From: Desulfobacterales bacterium
Lineage (GTDB): Bacteria > Desulfobacterota > Desulfobacteria > Desulfobacterales > JAFDDL01
Assembly (NCBI GenBank): GCA_034003325.1
Contig: JAVEYW010000002.1
Span: forward strand, 62,001-126,000
DNA: 64,000 nt
Direction: 5' to 3'
This document shows positions 7,542 through 16,837 of the stretch, in pieces. Position numbers and translations under genes: made by a program. The notes under the pieces are model-generated. The model searched no databases, was not told the origin of the DNA, and worked only from the letters and a program-made list of their open reading frames with translations. Position 1 is the first letter of the stretch. Each line of letters starts with the position of its first letter.

Positions 7542-9317
7542 ATGGAATCCGCCGACAACCATCATCGTATTTGGGCCGGGGTGCCCCCCTGGCTTTTTCT
7601 CGGAACCGTAGCCCTGCTGCTGCCGCTCTTCGGTTTCATGACCTATAAAGCAATTAATCGCCAGAAAGAAAACAGCGCCTTTCTTCTATTGGAAAAGGGG
7701 GCGGCGCTGATTCGCGCGTTTGAAGCCGGCACCCGCACCGGGGTTATGGGCACGCACTGGAACTCATTTCAACTTCAGCGGCTGCTGATGGAAACAGCCC
7801 AGCAACCCGATATCGTCTATCTTCTCGTGACGGACGTTCGCGGCAACATTCTGGCCCATAACGACCCGTCTCAAATCGGAACCGCTTACAAGCAGGGGTT
7901 GGATCTTTTGGCCATTGCGCAATCAGACACCGTCAGCGGGCGGGAAGTTGTTTTCCCGGATGGACAAAAGGTCTTTGAAGTTACCAGCCAGTTCATGCCC
8001 ACCGGCCCGCCCGTCAGAATGGGGCCTCGCCACCAGCAGCTCGTGCAGCGATTTCAATCCCTTCTGGAAAGCCTTCATATTCCGCCTTCAAATGCCTGGG
8101 TTATTTTTATCGGACTGGATATGCGCGCCATCGAAACAGCAACGCGGGCGGACGTAAGGCAAACCATTATTATGGGGGTGGTCTTCCTGTTGATCGGTTT
8201 CAGCGGGATCATCTTTTTATTCCTGGCGCAGGGGTATCGTTCAGCCCGGGCCTCGTTTTCCAGAATCAAGGTTTTTTCGGACAATCTGGTGGAAAATATG
8301 CCCATGGGATTAGTGGCCATTGATCCGCAAAACCATATCGCCATGATCAATCAGGCAGCCGGCGCCATTTTGCACTTACCCATATCGGAGGCTCCCGGAA
8401 AACCGAGTGAAGGCTTTCTGCCCCCTTCCCTCAATGCCCTGATAACAGAGATCTTAAATGAGAACCAGGTAATGGACACGCAAATTGAGTGCGCGCTTTC
8501 GGATGGCCGGCTCGTTCCCCTGGAGATAAGCGCCACCCGCTTGCAGGATGAAACCGGTACGCCTTTCGGTGCCGTGCTCCTGTTTAAGGACATGAGTGAG
8601 GTAAGCGCGCTGAGAAAAGAAATCGCCCGGACTCAGCGCCTCGTTACCGTGGGCCGGCTGGCCGCGGGCGTGGCCCATGAAATCCGAAACCCGTTAAGTT
8701 CCATCAAGGGATTTGCCACTTATTTCAAGGAACGATATGTAAACGAAGTGGAGGATCAGCAGATCGCCGGCATCATGATTCAGGAGGTCGACAAGCTCAA
8801 CCGCGTGGTGAGCCAACTCCTGGAATTTGCCAGGCCCATTGAAATAATAAAAAAGTGGGTGCCGATCGCGCCACTCATTCTAAATGCCCTCAAGCTGATC
8901 GAGCAGAAAGCGGAAGAGCGGAAAATAGAAATTCGAACCGAATTTTCGCCGCAGATTCATGAGGGGTATATCGACCCGGACCGGATCAATCAGGTAATGC
9001 TGAACCTTTTCTTAAATGCGGCCGAAGCCATGCCGGACGGCGGAAAATTGACCGTCACCGTAGAAAAAATTCAGGATACCCCCGCGATAGGGATCAGCGT
9101 TTCCGATACCGGAATCGGAATCGAAGCGGAGGATATCGGGCATATTTTCGATCCCTATTACACCACCAAGCCCGCGGGCACGGGCCTTGGGTTGGCCATC
9201 GTTCACAACATCATCGAAGCCCATCAGGGGGAAATTCAAGTGCATAGCGAAGTGAATCGGGGAACGAGAATGAATATCCGGCTGCCGTTGCCCGAAATCA
9301 CCGTGCGGGAGGCGTAA
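7542..9317 (+). CDS. Membrane sensor histidine kinase (ZraS/HydH-like)
   Basis: A membrane-bound sensor kinase of about 591 aa. A transmembrane helix at about residues 10-32 (PPWLFLGTVALLLPLFGF) leads into a periplasmic sensing region that includes VYLLVTDVRGNILAHNDPSQ, then a second helix (TIIMGVVFLLIGFSGIIFLF). A PAS domain, the HisKA phospho-acceptor motif GVAHEIRNPLSSIKGF and an ATPase domain with NLFLNAAEAMPDGG, SDTGIGIEAED and GTGLGLAIVHN follow. I use the ATG at 7542: the in-frame ATG at 7512 lies inside a consensus sigma-54 promoter and has no close ribosome binding site, and the ATG at 7533 is a third option. The stop is 3 nt before its cognate response regulator. The stimulus is unknown; ZraS/HydH relatives sense metals or envelope stress. 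Confidence 0.85.
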   Translation: MESADNHHRIWAGVPPWLFLGTVALLLPLFGFMTYKAINRQKENSAFLLLEKGAALIRAFEAGTRTGVMGTHWNSFQLQRLLMETAQQPDIVYLLVTDVRGNILAHNDPSQIGTAYKQGLDLLAIAQSDTVSGREVVFPDGQKVFEVTSQFMPTGPPVRMGPRHQQLVQRFQSLLESLHIPPSNAWVIFIGLDMRAIETATRADVRQTIIMGVVFLLIGFSGIIFLFLAQGYRSARASFSRIKVFSDNLVENMPMGLVAIDPQNHIAMINQAAGAILHLPISEAPGKPSEGFLPPSLNALITEILNENQVMDTQIECALSDGRLVPLEISATRLQDETGTPFGAVLLFKDMSEVSALRKEIARTQRLVTVGRLAAGVAHEIRNPLSSIKGFATYFKERYVNEVEDQQIAGIMIQEVDKLNRVVSQLLEFARPIEIIKKWVPIAPLILNALKLIEQKAEERKIEIRTEFSPQIHEGYIDPDRINQVMLNLFLNAAEAMPDGGKLTVTVEKIQDTPAIGISVSDTGIGIEAEDIGHIFDPYYTTKPAGTGLGLAIVHNIIEAHQGEIQVHSEVNRGTRMNIRLPLPEITVREA

Positions 9318-9320
9318 CGG

Positions 9321-10688
9321 ATGAGCACAAAACCCATGATTCTGGTCGTGGATGACGATTCTGCTCACCGCACCATGCTAAAAGCCCTTCTCGGCGGGTG
9401 GGGGTATCACATCAGCGAGGCCGATGACGGCGGTGTCGCCGTGGAAATGGTTCAGACGCAGGCCTATGACTTGATCCTGATGGATATTCGCATGTTGAAA
9501 GTGTCCGGCCTGGAGGCTCTGGAACGGATTAAAGCTTATAACCCGGCCATTCCCATTATCATCATGACCGCCTACTCGTCCGTGGAAACCGCCATCACGG
9601 CCTTAAAAAGAGGCGCCTATGACTATCTGACCAAACCGCTTGATTTTGACAAGCTTCGATTGACCCTGGCCCGTGCCATGGAACATCTTCACCTTAAAGA
9701 AGAAAACCGGCAGTTAAAAGAAGCGTTGGCGAGCCGCTTCAAGCGTCAAAACATCATCGGCAATTCCCGCGGCGTCACCGAAATGCTTGAAACCGTGGAG
9801 CGCGTGGCTCCCACCGAGGCCACGGTATTGATTACCGGCGAATCCGGTACGGGAAAGGAACTGATCGCCGGCGCCATTCATTTTAACAGTCCCCGGAAAG
9901 AGGGTGCTTTCGTCAAAATCAATTGCGCCGCCATCACCGAAACGCTGTTTGAGTCGGAACTGTTCGGCCATGAAAAAGGGGCCTTCACCGGTGCGGACCG
10001 CCGAAAGGACGGCCGCTTTTTGCAGGCCGACAACGGCAGCCTGTTTTTGGATGAAATCAGCGAAATGCCACCTGGCATGCAGGTCAAGCTGCTGCGGGTG
10101 ATTCAGGAAAGGGAAATCACCCGGGTCGGCGGCGAGCAGGAAATTCCCGTGAACGTCCGGCTCATCGCGGCCACCAACCGGGATCTTGCGGCGCTGATCA
10201 AAACCGGGCAGTTTCGGGAAGATCTGTATTACCGGCTCAATGTGGTCAACATCGACATTCCGCCGCTTCGCGAGCGGCGCGAGGACATCGCCCTGCTGGC
10301 TCAACATTTTCTGATTCAGTTCGCCGAAAAAAACCGAAAAGAAATCAAAGGCTTTACGCCAGAGGCCATGGATCGAATGATTCGGTATGACTGGCCGGGC
10401 AATATTCGGGAATTGATGAATGCCATTGAGCGGGGCGTCGTTCTGGCACGCGGCGTGTTTCTCGATGAGGCCGACATACCGGTTATTGCCTCGATTCCGG
10501 CGTGGCCGGAGGGCCCGCCCGCGGGTAACGACCTGTTTACCGGCGAAGTCCCCTTGTCCGAAATCGAAAAAACCGCCATTATCAAAACGCTGGCCATTAC
10601 GGACGGCAATAAAAGTGAAACCGCCCGACGGCTGGGCATTACCCGAAAAACACTTCACAAGAAGTTAAAAGCCTATGGCATGATGTAG
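9321..10688 (+). CDS. Sigma-54-dependent response regulator (ZraR/AtoC-like)
   Basis: A 455-aa transcription activator. The receiver domain (residues 3-120) has the phospho-acceptor Asp55 in LILMDIRM. The AAA+ domain has GESGTGKE at about 173-180, an intact GAFTGA sigma-54 contact loop at about 219-224 and the DEISEMPPGMQVKLLRVIQE switch region. A Fis-type helix-turn-helix (SETARRLGITRKTLHKKLKA) ends the protein. A strong GGGAGGCG site precedes the start, 3 nt after the kinase stop, so the two form an obvious two-component pair. The consensus sigma-54 promoter at 7513-7528 is the natural candidate target. Confidence 0.93.
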   Translation: MSTKPMILVVDDDSAHRTMLKALLGGWGYHISEADDGGVAVEMVQTQAYDLILMDIRMLKVSGLEALERIKAYNPAIPIIIMTAYSSVETAITALKRGAYDYLTKPLDFDKLRLTLARAMEHLHLKEENRQLKEALASRFKRQNIIGNSRGVTEMLETVERVAPTEATVLITGESGTGKELIAGAIHFNSPRKEGAFVKINCAAITETLFESELFGHEKGAFTGADRRKDGRFLQADNGSLFLDEISEMPPGMQVKLLRVIQEREITRVGGEQEIPVNVRLIAATNRDLAALIKTGQFREDLYYRLNVVNIDIPPLRERREDIALLAQHFLIQFAEKNRKEIKGFTPEAMDRMIRYDWPGNIRELMNAIERGVVLARGVFLDEADIPVIASIPAWPEGPPAGNDLFTGEVPLSEIEKTAIIKTLAITDGNKSETARRLGITRKTLHKKLKAYGMM

Positions 10689-10702
10689 GAGGAAACCGGA
10701 AA

Positions 10703-11281
10703 ATGAATGACCGCGCGGATCTGATTATAACCTGCAATGCCTGCGGCGCTAAAAACCGCATCACGCAACATAACCCGGAAGCGCTGGCCAAATGCGGTAA
10801 ATGTCACGCACCGCTTGATCCGGCTCAATATGAAGCAAAGCCGCTGGTGTTGCGATGCACCGAATGCGGCGGGAAAAACCGGGTGCCGATAGATAAATTG
10901 CAAGAGCACCCCAAATGCGGAAAATGCCATGCTCCGCTGCAAACGGATAACCTGCTGTCTGATCGGCCCCTCACGGTCACGGACGCCAATTTTGAGACCT
11001 TTGTCATCAAGTCTCCGCTACCGGTATTTCTGGACTGCTGGGCCACCTGGTGCGGTGTCTGTAGAATGACCATGCCCGTCATCGATCAATTGGCCGCGGA
11101 GTGGAAAGGCCGAATCCGGGTCTGCCGACTCGATGTGGATCAAAACCCCAAGACGGCTTCCCGGTTTCATGTTCAAAGCACGCCGACGGCACTCATCTTC
11201 GACAAAGGCCAATTGGTCGATACCCTGGTGGGCGCCGTGCCGAAAAACCAACTGGTGCAGAAAATGGGGAGGTTTTTATAA
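10703..11281 (+). CDS. Thioredoxin-2-like protein with two N-terminal zinc ribbons
   Basis: A 192-aa cytoplasmic thiol-disulfide oxidoreductase. The thioredoxin domain occupies about residues 88-192 with active site WCGVC (Cys117 and Cys120), and the cis-proline is in QSTPTALIF. Ahead of it are two zinc ribbons rather than the single one of E. coli TrxC: CNACGAKNR...CGKCHAPL at about residues 12-37, and CTECGGKNR...CGKCHAPL at about 53-79. The second repeats the first closely, so it looks like an internal duplication. The central residue of CGVC (Val instead of Pro) should shift the redox potential; that is inference from studied CXXC variants. It follows the sigma-54 regulator by 14 nt with an AGGAGGAAA site, so it probably belongs to the same transcript. 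Confidence 0.9.
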   Translation: MNDRADLIITCNACGAKNRITQHNPEALAKCGKCHAPLDPAQYEAKPLVLRCTECGGKNRVPIDKLQEHPKCGKCHAPLQTDNLLSDRPLTVTDANFETFVIKSPLPVFLDCWATWCGVCRMTMPVIDQLAAEWKGRIRVCRLDVDQNPKTASRFHVQSTPTALIFDKGQLVDTLVGAVPKNQLVQKMGRFL

Positions 11282-11311
11282 CCCTGCCCAAAAGAAAAGA
11301 GGTCTGTTTCG

Positions 11312-12481
11312 CTATAATATTTTCACCAAAAACGGCATGGCGACAAAGGTACCGAGGGTGCTGCCCAGATTGGTAAACACCACCACCAGCAAAATCCGCG
11401 TGACCTTGTTCCGCCAAAAGCCGCGCACCGATAAAATGTCCTCGGACAAGTTCTCCAAATCTCTGACCTTAGGTTTCCTGGAAAATGCCTCCACCAGGCC
11501 GGACACCCAACCGGCCGCGATCATCGGATTTAAAGAGGTGATGGGGGCGGCCACCATCGAGGAGAGAATGGTCAACGGGTGACCCAACGCGACCAGGGCG
11601 CCGGCGCCCGCCAAAACAGCGTTGGCAAGAATCCACCAAACGATCATTTCCGTGCCCGCTGCGGCACCGCCTTTATAAAATCCATAGACAATCAGCGCCA
11701 CCACGGCCATGGGTATCAACCATTTTGCAAACCCGAACCATTTGCCCTTGGGCGGCAGGGTCTCCAGCACCGCCAGGTCAATCTTCGCATGCCAGTATTG
11801 TTTGATCCCCGGCACATGACCGGCACCCACCACGGCAATAATTCTTTTTCCGGGGGCGGTTCGAATTTTTTCCGCAAGATACTGATCCCGTTCATCAATC
11901 AGGATATTTCGAAGCACCGGCATGGACTGGCCCAGTTCCGAAAGCAGGCTTTCCAGGACATCCTGCTGCTTCATTTTCTCCACATCTTCTTCACTGATAT
12001 CTTCGATTTCCCCCAGAGACAGAACCAACTGGAACATCAACTTCAGTTTGTCCCACAAACTCATGAGTCGCCAGGTTCTGGCCAGGGTCACCCGGATTTC
12101 CCGATCAGCCAGATGAATATCTGCCCCTACGGCCTCGGCCGATTCAATTGCCGTGATCATTTCCTGACCGGGCCTCACATCCAGTTTTTCGGCAATCCGC
12201 TTTTGAAAGGAGGACAACAACAGATTCGACAACAGGAGAAACGCTTTTTTTTCTTTAATAATTTTTATGATATCCGTGTCGCGCCATTGCTCCGACTGGC
12301 GGATGGTCTGGTATCTTGAATCGCACAGTTCCACACAAACCGTGTCCGGCTGCTCCTCTGCGATGAGCTCTTGCACCAACCGGGCGCTTTCCCTGGAAAC
12401 ATGCGCCGTGCCGATCAGCACAATCTCTTTGCTCTCATAGGTAAGGCGGTGAACCGCCTCCTGGTTGTTATTTGGTTCCAT
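11312..12481 (-). CDS. TraB-family membrane protein
   Basis: A 389-aa protein. The N-terminal 230 residues show TraB/GumN-family motifs: VLIGTAHVSRES near residue 22, DTVCVELCDSRY at about 45, and VVGAGHVPGI at about 217-226. The last 160 residues contain about four transmembrane helices (WLIPMAVVALIVYGFY, MIVWWILANAVLAGAG, PITSLNPMIAAGWVSGLV, ILLVVVFTNLGSTLGTFVAM). TraB-domain proteins are distantly related to Tiki-type metalloproteases, but activity in this prokaryotic membrane-anchored group is not established. It converges on the thioredoxin gene with 30 nt between stops and diverges from the CbbQ-type gene. The start is the ATG at 12481. The family call is reliable, the function is not. 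Confidence 0.85.
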   Translation of the reverse strand: MEPNNNQEAVHRLTYESKEIVLIGTAHVSRESARLVQELIAEEQPDTVCVELCDSRYQTIRQSEQWRDTDIIKIIKEKKAFLLLSNLLLSSFQKRIAEKLDVRPGQEMITAIESAEAVGADIHLADREIRVTLARTWRLMSLWDKLKLMFQLVLSLGEIEDISEEDVEKMKQQDVLESLLSELGQSMPVLRNILIDERDQYLAEKIRTAPGKRIIAVVGAGHVPGIKQYWHAKIDLAVLETLPPKGKWFGFAKWLIPMAVVALIVYGFYKGGAAAGTEMIVWWILANAVLAGAGALVALGHPLTILSSMVAAPITSLNPMIAAGWVSGLVEAFSRKPKVRDLENLSEDILSVRGFWRNKVTRILLVVVFTNLGSTLGTFVAMPFLVKIL

Positions 12482-12604
12482 TCGTTATATATTCCTCTGC
12501 CGTCTAAGGACGCCGGTCCGGTCAGCATGACCGCTTCCGGCCGTGAAAAATGACAATTGAATATAGGGGCAAACCCTGAATTTCGCAAGGATTCAGTTTG
12601 CCGT

Positions 12605-12638
12605 CGACACCGATTGAACCCAAAAGCGATCGGTGTCG
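12605..12638 (+). promoter_or_regulatory. 10-bp perfect hairpin abutting the CbbQ-type start codon
   Basis: CGACACCGAT (12605-12614) and ATCGGTGTCG (12629-12638) are perfectly complementary around a 14-nt loop, ending two nt before the ATG at 12641. No ribosome binding site is visible between hairpin and start, so the structure could occlude or organise initiation. Confidence 0.5.
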
Positions 12639-12640
12639 CC

Positions 12641-13471
12641 ATGAAAAACAGAATGCGACCTGTCATGAAAATACCGCAAACCCGGCCGACTTCGGCCACA
12701 AAAGCGCCTTTTTACCTTGCCTCTGAGAACGAAATTCCGCTTTTCGAGGCTGCTTACGATGCCCGCCTGCCAGTAATGATCAAGGGCCCCACCGGCTGCG
12801 GCAAGACCCGTTTTGTGGAATTCATGGCCCACCGGCTCAACCAGTCGCTGATCACGGTGGCCTGCCATGAAGATCTCTTTGCCTCGGATCTCATCGGGCG
12901 CTACCTTTTAAAAAACGACGAGACCGTCTGGGTGGACGGGCCGCTGACCCGGGCCGTCCGAATCGGCGCCATTTGCTATCTGGATGAAATTGTCGAGGCG
13001 CGAAAAGACACCACGGTGGTGATTCATCCCTTGAGCGACAGTCGGCGCACGCTTTCCATTGATAAAAAAGGGGAGGAGCTTTGCGCTCATCCCGATTTTA
13101 TGCTCGTGATCTCCTACAATCCAGGATATCAGTCCGTGTTGAAGGATCTTAAACAAAGCACCCGTCAGCGCTTTATAGCGCTTGATTTCGATTATCCACA
13201 CACGGAGAATGAAACCGAAATTGTGGCCCATGAAGGCGGAGTGGATCGTGAAACGGCTCAAAAATTGGTTTCGCTCGCACAAAAAATTCGAAATATTCGG
13301 GAGCAGGGACTGACGGAAGGGGCCAGCACCCGGCTTCTGATCCATGCCGCGCACCTGATTTGCCGACAGATTCCCGCCACAACGGCCTGCCGCACCGCAA
13401 TTTGCCGGCCGCTCACGGACGATGACCGGCTACAGGAAACACTGGATGATTTAATCGAGGATATTTTTTAA
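12641..13471 (+). CDS. MoxR/CbbQ-type AAA+ ATPase
   Basis: A 276-aa AAA+ ATPase of the CbbQ/NorQ/GvpN group. It has Walker [10 protein letters not shown] at about residue 48, Walker [15 protein letters not shown] and the sensor region [19 protein letters not shown], with the C-terminal CbbQ extension. Members work with a VWA-domain partner as remodelling machines for metalloenzymes (RuBisCO activation by CbbQO, nitric oxide reductase maturation by NorQD). The partner follows 5 nt downstream. The start is uncertain: ATGs at 12641, 12653 and 12665 are in frame and none has a clear ribosome binding site, and the frame can be extended to a TTG at 12557. No RuBisCO or nor gene is in view, so the client is unknown. 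Confidence 0.85.
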   Translation: MKNRMRPVMKIPQTRPTSATKAPFYLASENEIPLFEAAYDARLPVMIKGPTGCGKTRFVEFMAHRLNQSLITVACHEDLFASDLIGRYLLKNDETVWVDGPLTRAVRIGAICYLDEIVEARKDTTVVIHPLSDSRRTLSIDKKGEELCAHPDFMLVISYNPGYQSVLKDLKQSTRQRFIALDFDYPHTENETEIVAHEGGVDRETAQKLVSLAQKIRNIREQGLTEGASTRLLIHAAHLICRQIPATTACRTAICRPLTDDDRLQETLDDLIEDIF

Positions 13472-13476
13472 CCGAT

Positions 13477-16194
13477 ATGTCGCCGCTCCGGGAAGATCCC
13501 ATCAAATGGCTGGCCGTTGCGGATCCCGAGGTTGCCGCCGCTTTTGAAACGCAGCTCCGGCAAAAAGGGGGAAAGATTTCTCGCAGCGAGTTATCCGGTA
13601 TCGTAGAAACCATCATTCGAGCGCTGTCATTAGAAACCTCTTTTGGCCGGACCCTGGCAGCGGGATATATTCGCCTTATCGGAACCGTGCCCCAGGCTCA
13701 TCTTGACCGCTATACGCGGGAAGTTAACAGCGCCGGCCACCAAGGCGCGACACTGGGGCGAATCGTAGCCGCGCATTTTCCACTGGTGCTGATGAGCGGG
13801 GAGCCAAGTCTTCCGGACCGGTTTTTCAAGACGATGGCCATTCTTTCCGGAAAAGGGCTGCATCTGTTGGACGCTCCCCTGCAATGCCTGTCTTATTTGC
13901 TGGAGGCGGGCGAACCCCAAAGCGCCATTGCCTTTCTGGATCTTCTGACCACAACTTTCTCCACGGACTTGACTTACAACCGCGCCAAGGCTTTGGCTCA
14001 TTTGCTGTCAACGGCCATCACGAGATTGTTCCCCGAAAAAAGAAGCCGGCAAATTAAGGAAATATATCGCGTCGCCAGTGCCGCCACGGATCTTATCGAC
14101 CCTTTTCTCGACGCCATAGAAAGCGGGCTTCACCTTCTCCGTCAAGAGGCGCTGACGGACTTCGTAACGGCCGGACTTGAAACATACGAAAAAAATAAGG
14201 CACGCGGAAACGCCTTCATCGGACTTTCGTCCTATTCTTCCCGCCGGATGGCAAGCGACTTACAAATATCGGTTCACCTATCCCAGGTGCGCTCACAACT
14301 GAATCGTTATCTTCAGGCCCGCATGGGCAACGTGGGTCTTACCGTTAACTCCCTTTCCGCGCTATCGGCAACGGCCTTTTCAGCCGGCACCGCGCCCATG
14401 GTCTGCTCGGACAATCGGTTCATTTACCTGCCGGAGGAAATCAGCACCTTTGATACTCAGTCGCTGAACATCTCATTATATAAATTGCTCACAAAGCTTG
14501 AAGCCGGGTATTATGAGTTCGGCACCTATGATTTTGATTTGGAAAGGTTGCAGACCCTCTGCCCGGATTGGGTGCCCGCGACGGTCGATCCCTCCGAATC
14601 GACGGATATGGAACAATTTTTTCTATCTTTTTCAAATCCCGAACTGGCCCGGGATCTGTTCAGTCTATGTGAATATGGCCGCCTTCGCGTGCTGACGGAA
14701 TATAAATATCCCGGTCTCATTCGTCGGGCACACCCGATCCTGAGCACCGAAATAGCGCGCGTATTTCAGGGTCACCAGGGGTATTCCGTTGCCGAACGGC
14801 TCTCGGTCGAACTGATCCTTGGCCCGGAACATACCGGTTTACCGGATTCGGATGGGAAAGAATTTCATGAGATACATGCTGTTTTGAACCGATTCGACTC
14901 CTTTATGAAGACTTGTTCAACCGTGGAAACCACCGGCAGAATGGTGCTTGCGCTCTACCCTTTGATCCGCCCGATACTGCCCGGCATACCACTTGCGTTC
15001 GGACGGTGTGTCCGGCCGGATCTGGTTCGCGCCGCACATTCAATGACAGAGCGACTCGCATCCGTCATCAAAGCCCGATTGGATAAAGAACATATTCGCA
15101 TTTACCGCGCAGACCTTCGAAAACACCTGCTACAAAACCACGACCGGATTTCATCGGACGAACTGGCGCTTATACTGCAGCATACGCCGGGCGCAACGGA
15201 AAATTCGCCGGCGCCGGCAAATTTGAATCCGTTTTTGGCCACGATTCTGTCCGAATGTTACGATACCCATAAGCCGCCGCCTTTGCCCGAGGATTCGGCC
15301 GGGCCGGTTTTCCGATATCCGGAATGGGACGAGCGGATGGCCGACTACAAGAAGGATCACGTCCGCGTCGTGGAAAGAGCCCTCATTGCCCGGGAAGCGA
15401 ATGCATACCGGGAAGCGCTGCACACCAATCAGCGTCTGGTCCGTAAGATTCGTTATGCCTTTGAACTTCTAAAGCCCGAGGAACTTGCGCTTCTTCGCCA
15501 TTGGACGGAAGGCGATGAATTTGACTATCGCGCACTGATTGACGCCGCCATAGACCGGAAAATCGGCCGAATTCCTTCAGACCGCCTTTATAATAAACGG
15601 CTGAAACACCAACGGGATGTCGCGGTCATGCTGCTGGTAGATCTGTCGCGATCCACCGCAACGCCGGTACCGGGCACTCAAAAAACGATTTTGGACGTGG
15701 AACGGGAAGCCATTGTGCTTTTTTGTGAAGCCTTGCAGGTCGTGGGAGACGAGTTTGCCATTACCGGCTTTTCCGGCACCGGTCGCCTGAGCGTCGATTT
15801 CTGGCAAATCAAGAATTTTGATGAACCGATGAGCGATACAGTTCGCAGCCGTATCTGCGCCATGACGCCCCAACGAAGCACCCGCATGGGCGCCGCCATT
15901 CGTCATGCCGTTTCCCAAATAGAAAAACTGCCTAAGAAAGTCCGCCTCCTGATCACATTAAGTGACGGTTTTCCAAATGATACCGAATATAAAGCGGCAT
16001 ATGCGGTGGCGGATACACGAAAAGCCATCGCGGAAGCACGGGCCAAGGGAATCCATTTGCGGCCCATTACCGTCACCCCCTCCCGGGATCCGCAAATAGC
16101 GAACCTGTATGGAAGCCTTCACCACAATCTCATCTCGAATGTTCGCGAGTTGCCGGACAAACTCTGGCGGATTTACAACGCATCAACGCGGTGA
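13477..16194 (+). CDS. VWA-domain protein, CbbO/NorD family
   Basis: A 905-aa protein whose C-terminal 200 residues form a von Willebrand factor A domain with a complete MIDAS: DLSRS at 722-726, the Thr in PQRSTRMGAA and the Asp in LITLSDGFPND. The preceding 700 residues are largely helical and typical of NorD/CbbO proteins, including a YKKDHVRVVERALI-type stretch before the VWA domain. With the CbbQ-type ATPase just upstream (5 nt, no promoter room) it forms a bipartite AAA+/VWA remodelling machine. In studied systems the VWA subunit binds the substrate through the MIDAS and the ATPase ring applies force. Substrate identity is unknown. The length fits the longer NorD-like members. Confidence 0.88.
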   Translation: MSPLREDPIKWLAVADPEVAAAFETQLRQKGGKISRSELSGIVETIIRALSLETSFGRTLAAGYIRLIGTVPQAHLDRYTREVNSAGHQGATLGRIVAAHFPLVLMSGEPSLPDRFFKTMAILSGKGLHLLDAPLQCLSYLLEAGEPQSAIAFLDLLTTTFSTDLTYNRAKALAHLLSTAITRLFPEKRSRQIKEIYRVASAATDLIDPFLDAIESGLHLLRQEALTDFVTAGLETYEKNKARGNAFIGLSSYSSRRMASDLQISVHLSQVRSQLNRYLQARMGNVGLTVNSLSALSATAFSAGTAPMVCSDNRFIYLPEEISTFDTQSLNISLYKLLTKLEAGYYEFGTYDFDLERLQTLCPDWVPATVDPSESTDMEQFFLSFSNPELARDLFSLCEYGRLRVLTEYKYPGLIRRAHPILSTEIARVFQGHQGYSVAERLSVELILGPEHTGLPDSDGKEFHEIHAVLNRFDSFMKTCSTVETTGRMVLALYPLIRPILPGIPLAFGRCVRPDLVRAAHSMTERLASVIKARLDKEHIRIYRADLRKHLLQNHDRISSDELALILQHTPGATENSPAPANLNPFLATILSECYDTHKPPPLPEDSAGPVFRYPEWDERMADYKKDHVRVVERALIAREANAYREALHTNQRLVRKIRYAFELLKPEELALLRHWTEGDEFDYRALIDAAIDRKIGRIPSDRLYNKRLKHQRDVAVMLLVDLSRSTATPVPGTQKTILDVEREAIVLFCEALQVVGDEFAITGFSGTGRLSVDFWQIKNFDEPMSDTVRSRICAMTPQRSTRMGAAIRHAVSQIEKLPKKVRLLITLSDGFPNDTEYKAAYAVADTRKAIAEARAKGIHLRPITVTPSRDPQIANLYGSLHHNLISNVRELPDKLWRIYNASTR

Positions 16195-16197
16195 CAA

Positions 16198-16221
16198 TTT
16201 TGCCGTTCTCCCTCGGCAAAA
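16198..16221 (+). terminator. Hairpin after the VWA gene, possible terminator
   Basis: TTTTGCCG and CGGCAAAA form a perfect 8-bp stem around an 8-nt loop, 3 nt after the stop at 16194. There is no following T run, so it may stabilise the 3' end rather than terminate efficiently. Confidence 0.5.
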
Positions 16222-16331
16222 CCGGGCGTTTCGCTTTATTGGGTTGCAATCCGTCAATTCATTGTAACAATATAATCAAAACGCCCTTGATGTAAGGAAG
16301 CGAACTTTTTAATCGGCTTAACGGGGTCGAA

Positions 16332-16754
16332 ATGAAAAAAATCTACGATGACATATTTGAATGGGAAGGTTGGGGGGGAAAGCTTAAGCTTGCCAGCGGC
16401 AAATGCTATCTTCGAATCTTCAATTTAAAAAGCGAAACCACCGAACAACCGACTCCAATTAAACCGGTTATTGTGGTCGTTTCAGATATCCCGGGCGGCA
16501 CCCTTTCCGTCCGAAGCTGCGCGGGGCATATCGCCACGCAACTCACCGTCAACTTTCACATCGACCCGCAGCGAATGCTGTATGTGGAGTATTACCCCCC
16601 CATTACCTATGGTGGAAAAGAAAATCGTGTCATTCCGGAACGATATGAGGCTGTCGAGTTTGTCTGGCGGGAAGAAAAAGCCATTCAGCCGCGATGGCGC
16701 CCCTTGCCGCCGCCGCTGGTGGAAATGATAGAAAAGGTTATGGCCGAGGACTAG
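16332..16754 (+). CDS. Small conserved protein of unknown function, 140 aa
   Basis: I do not recognise a named family. The protein is cytoplasmic, without signal peptide or membrane helix. It starts MKKIYDDIFEWEGWGGKLKL and has a beta-rich middle (KPVIVVVSDIPGGTLSVRSC, IATQLTVNFHIDPQRMLYVE) and a proline-rich end (RPLPPPLVEMIEKVM). The ATG at 16332 follows ACGGGGTCGAA. It stands alone, 137 nt after the VWA gene and ahead of a 335-nt gap. Codon usage and protein-like composition support a real gene. A TATAAT at 16271-16276 could be its -10, but no good -35 accompanies it. Confidence 0.75.
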   Translation: MKKIYDDIFEWEGWGGKLKLASGKCYLRIFNLKSETTEQPTPIKPVIVVVSDIPGGTLSVRSCAGHIATQLTVNFHIDPQRMLYVEYYPPITYGGKENRVIPERYEAVEFVWREEKAIQPRWRPLPPPLVEMIEKVMAED

Positions 16755-16837
16755 CCATCGGCACTCACGGCAGGGTTCTTTTTTAATTATTTTTACATAA
16801 TATCAATTTGTTACATCCTTATAAGCGGACTCTGTAT

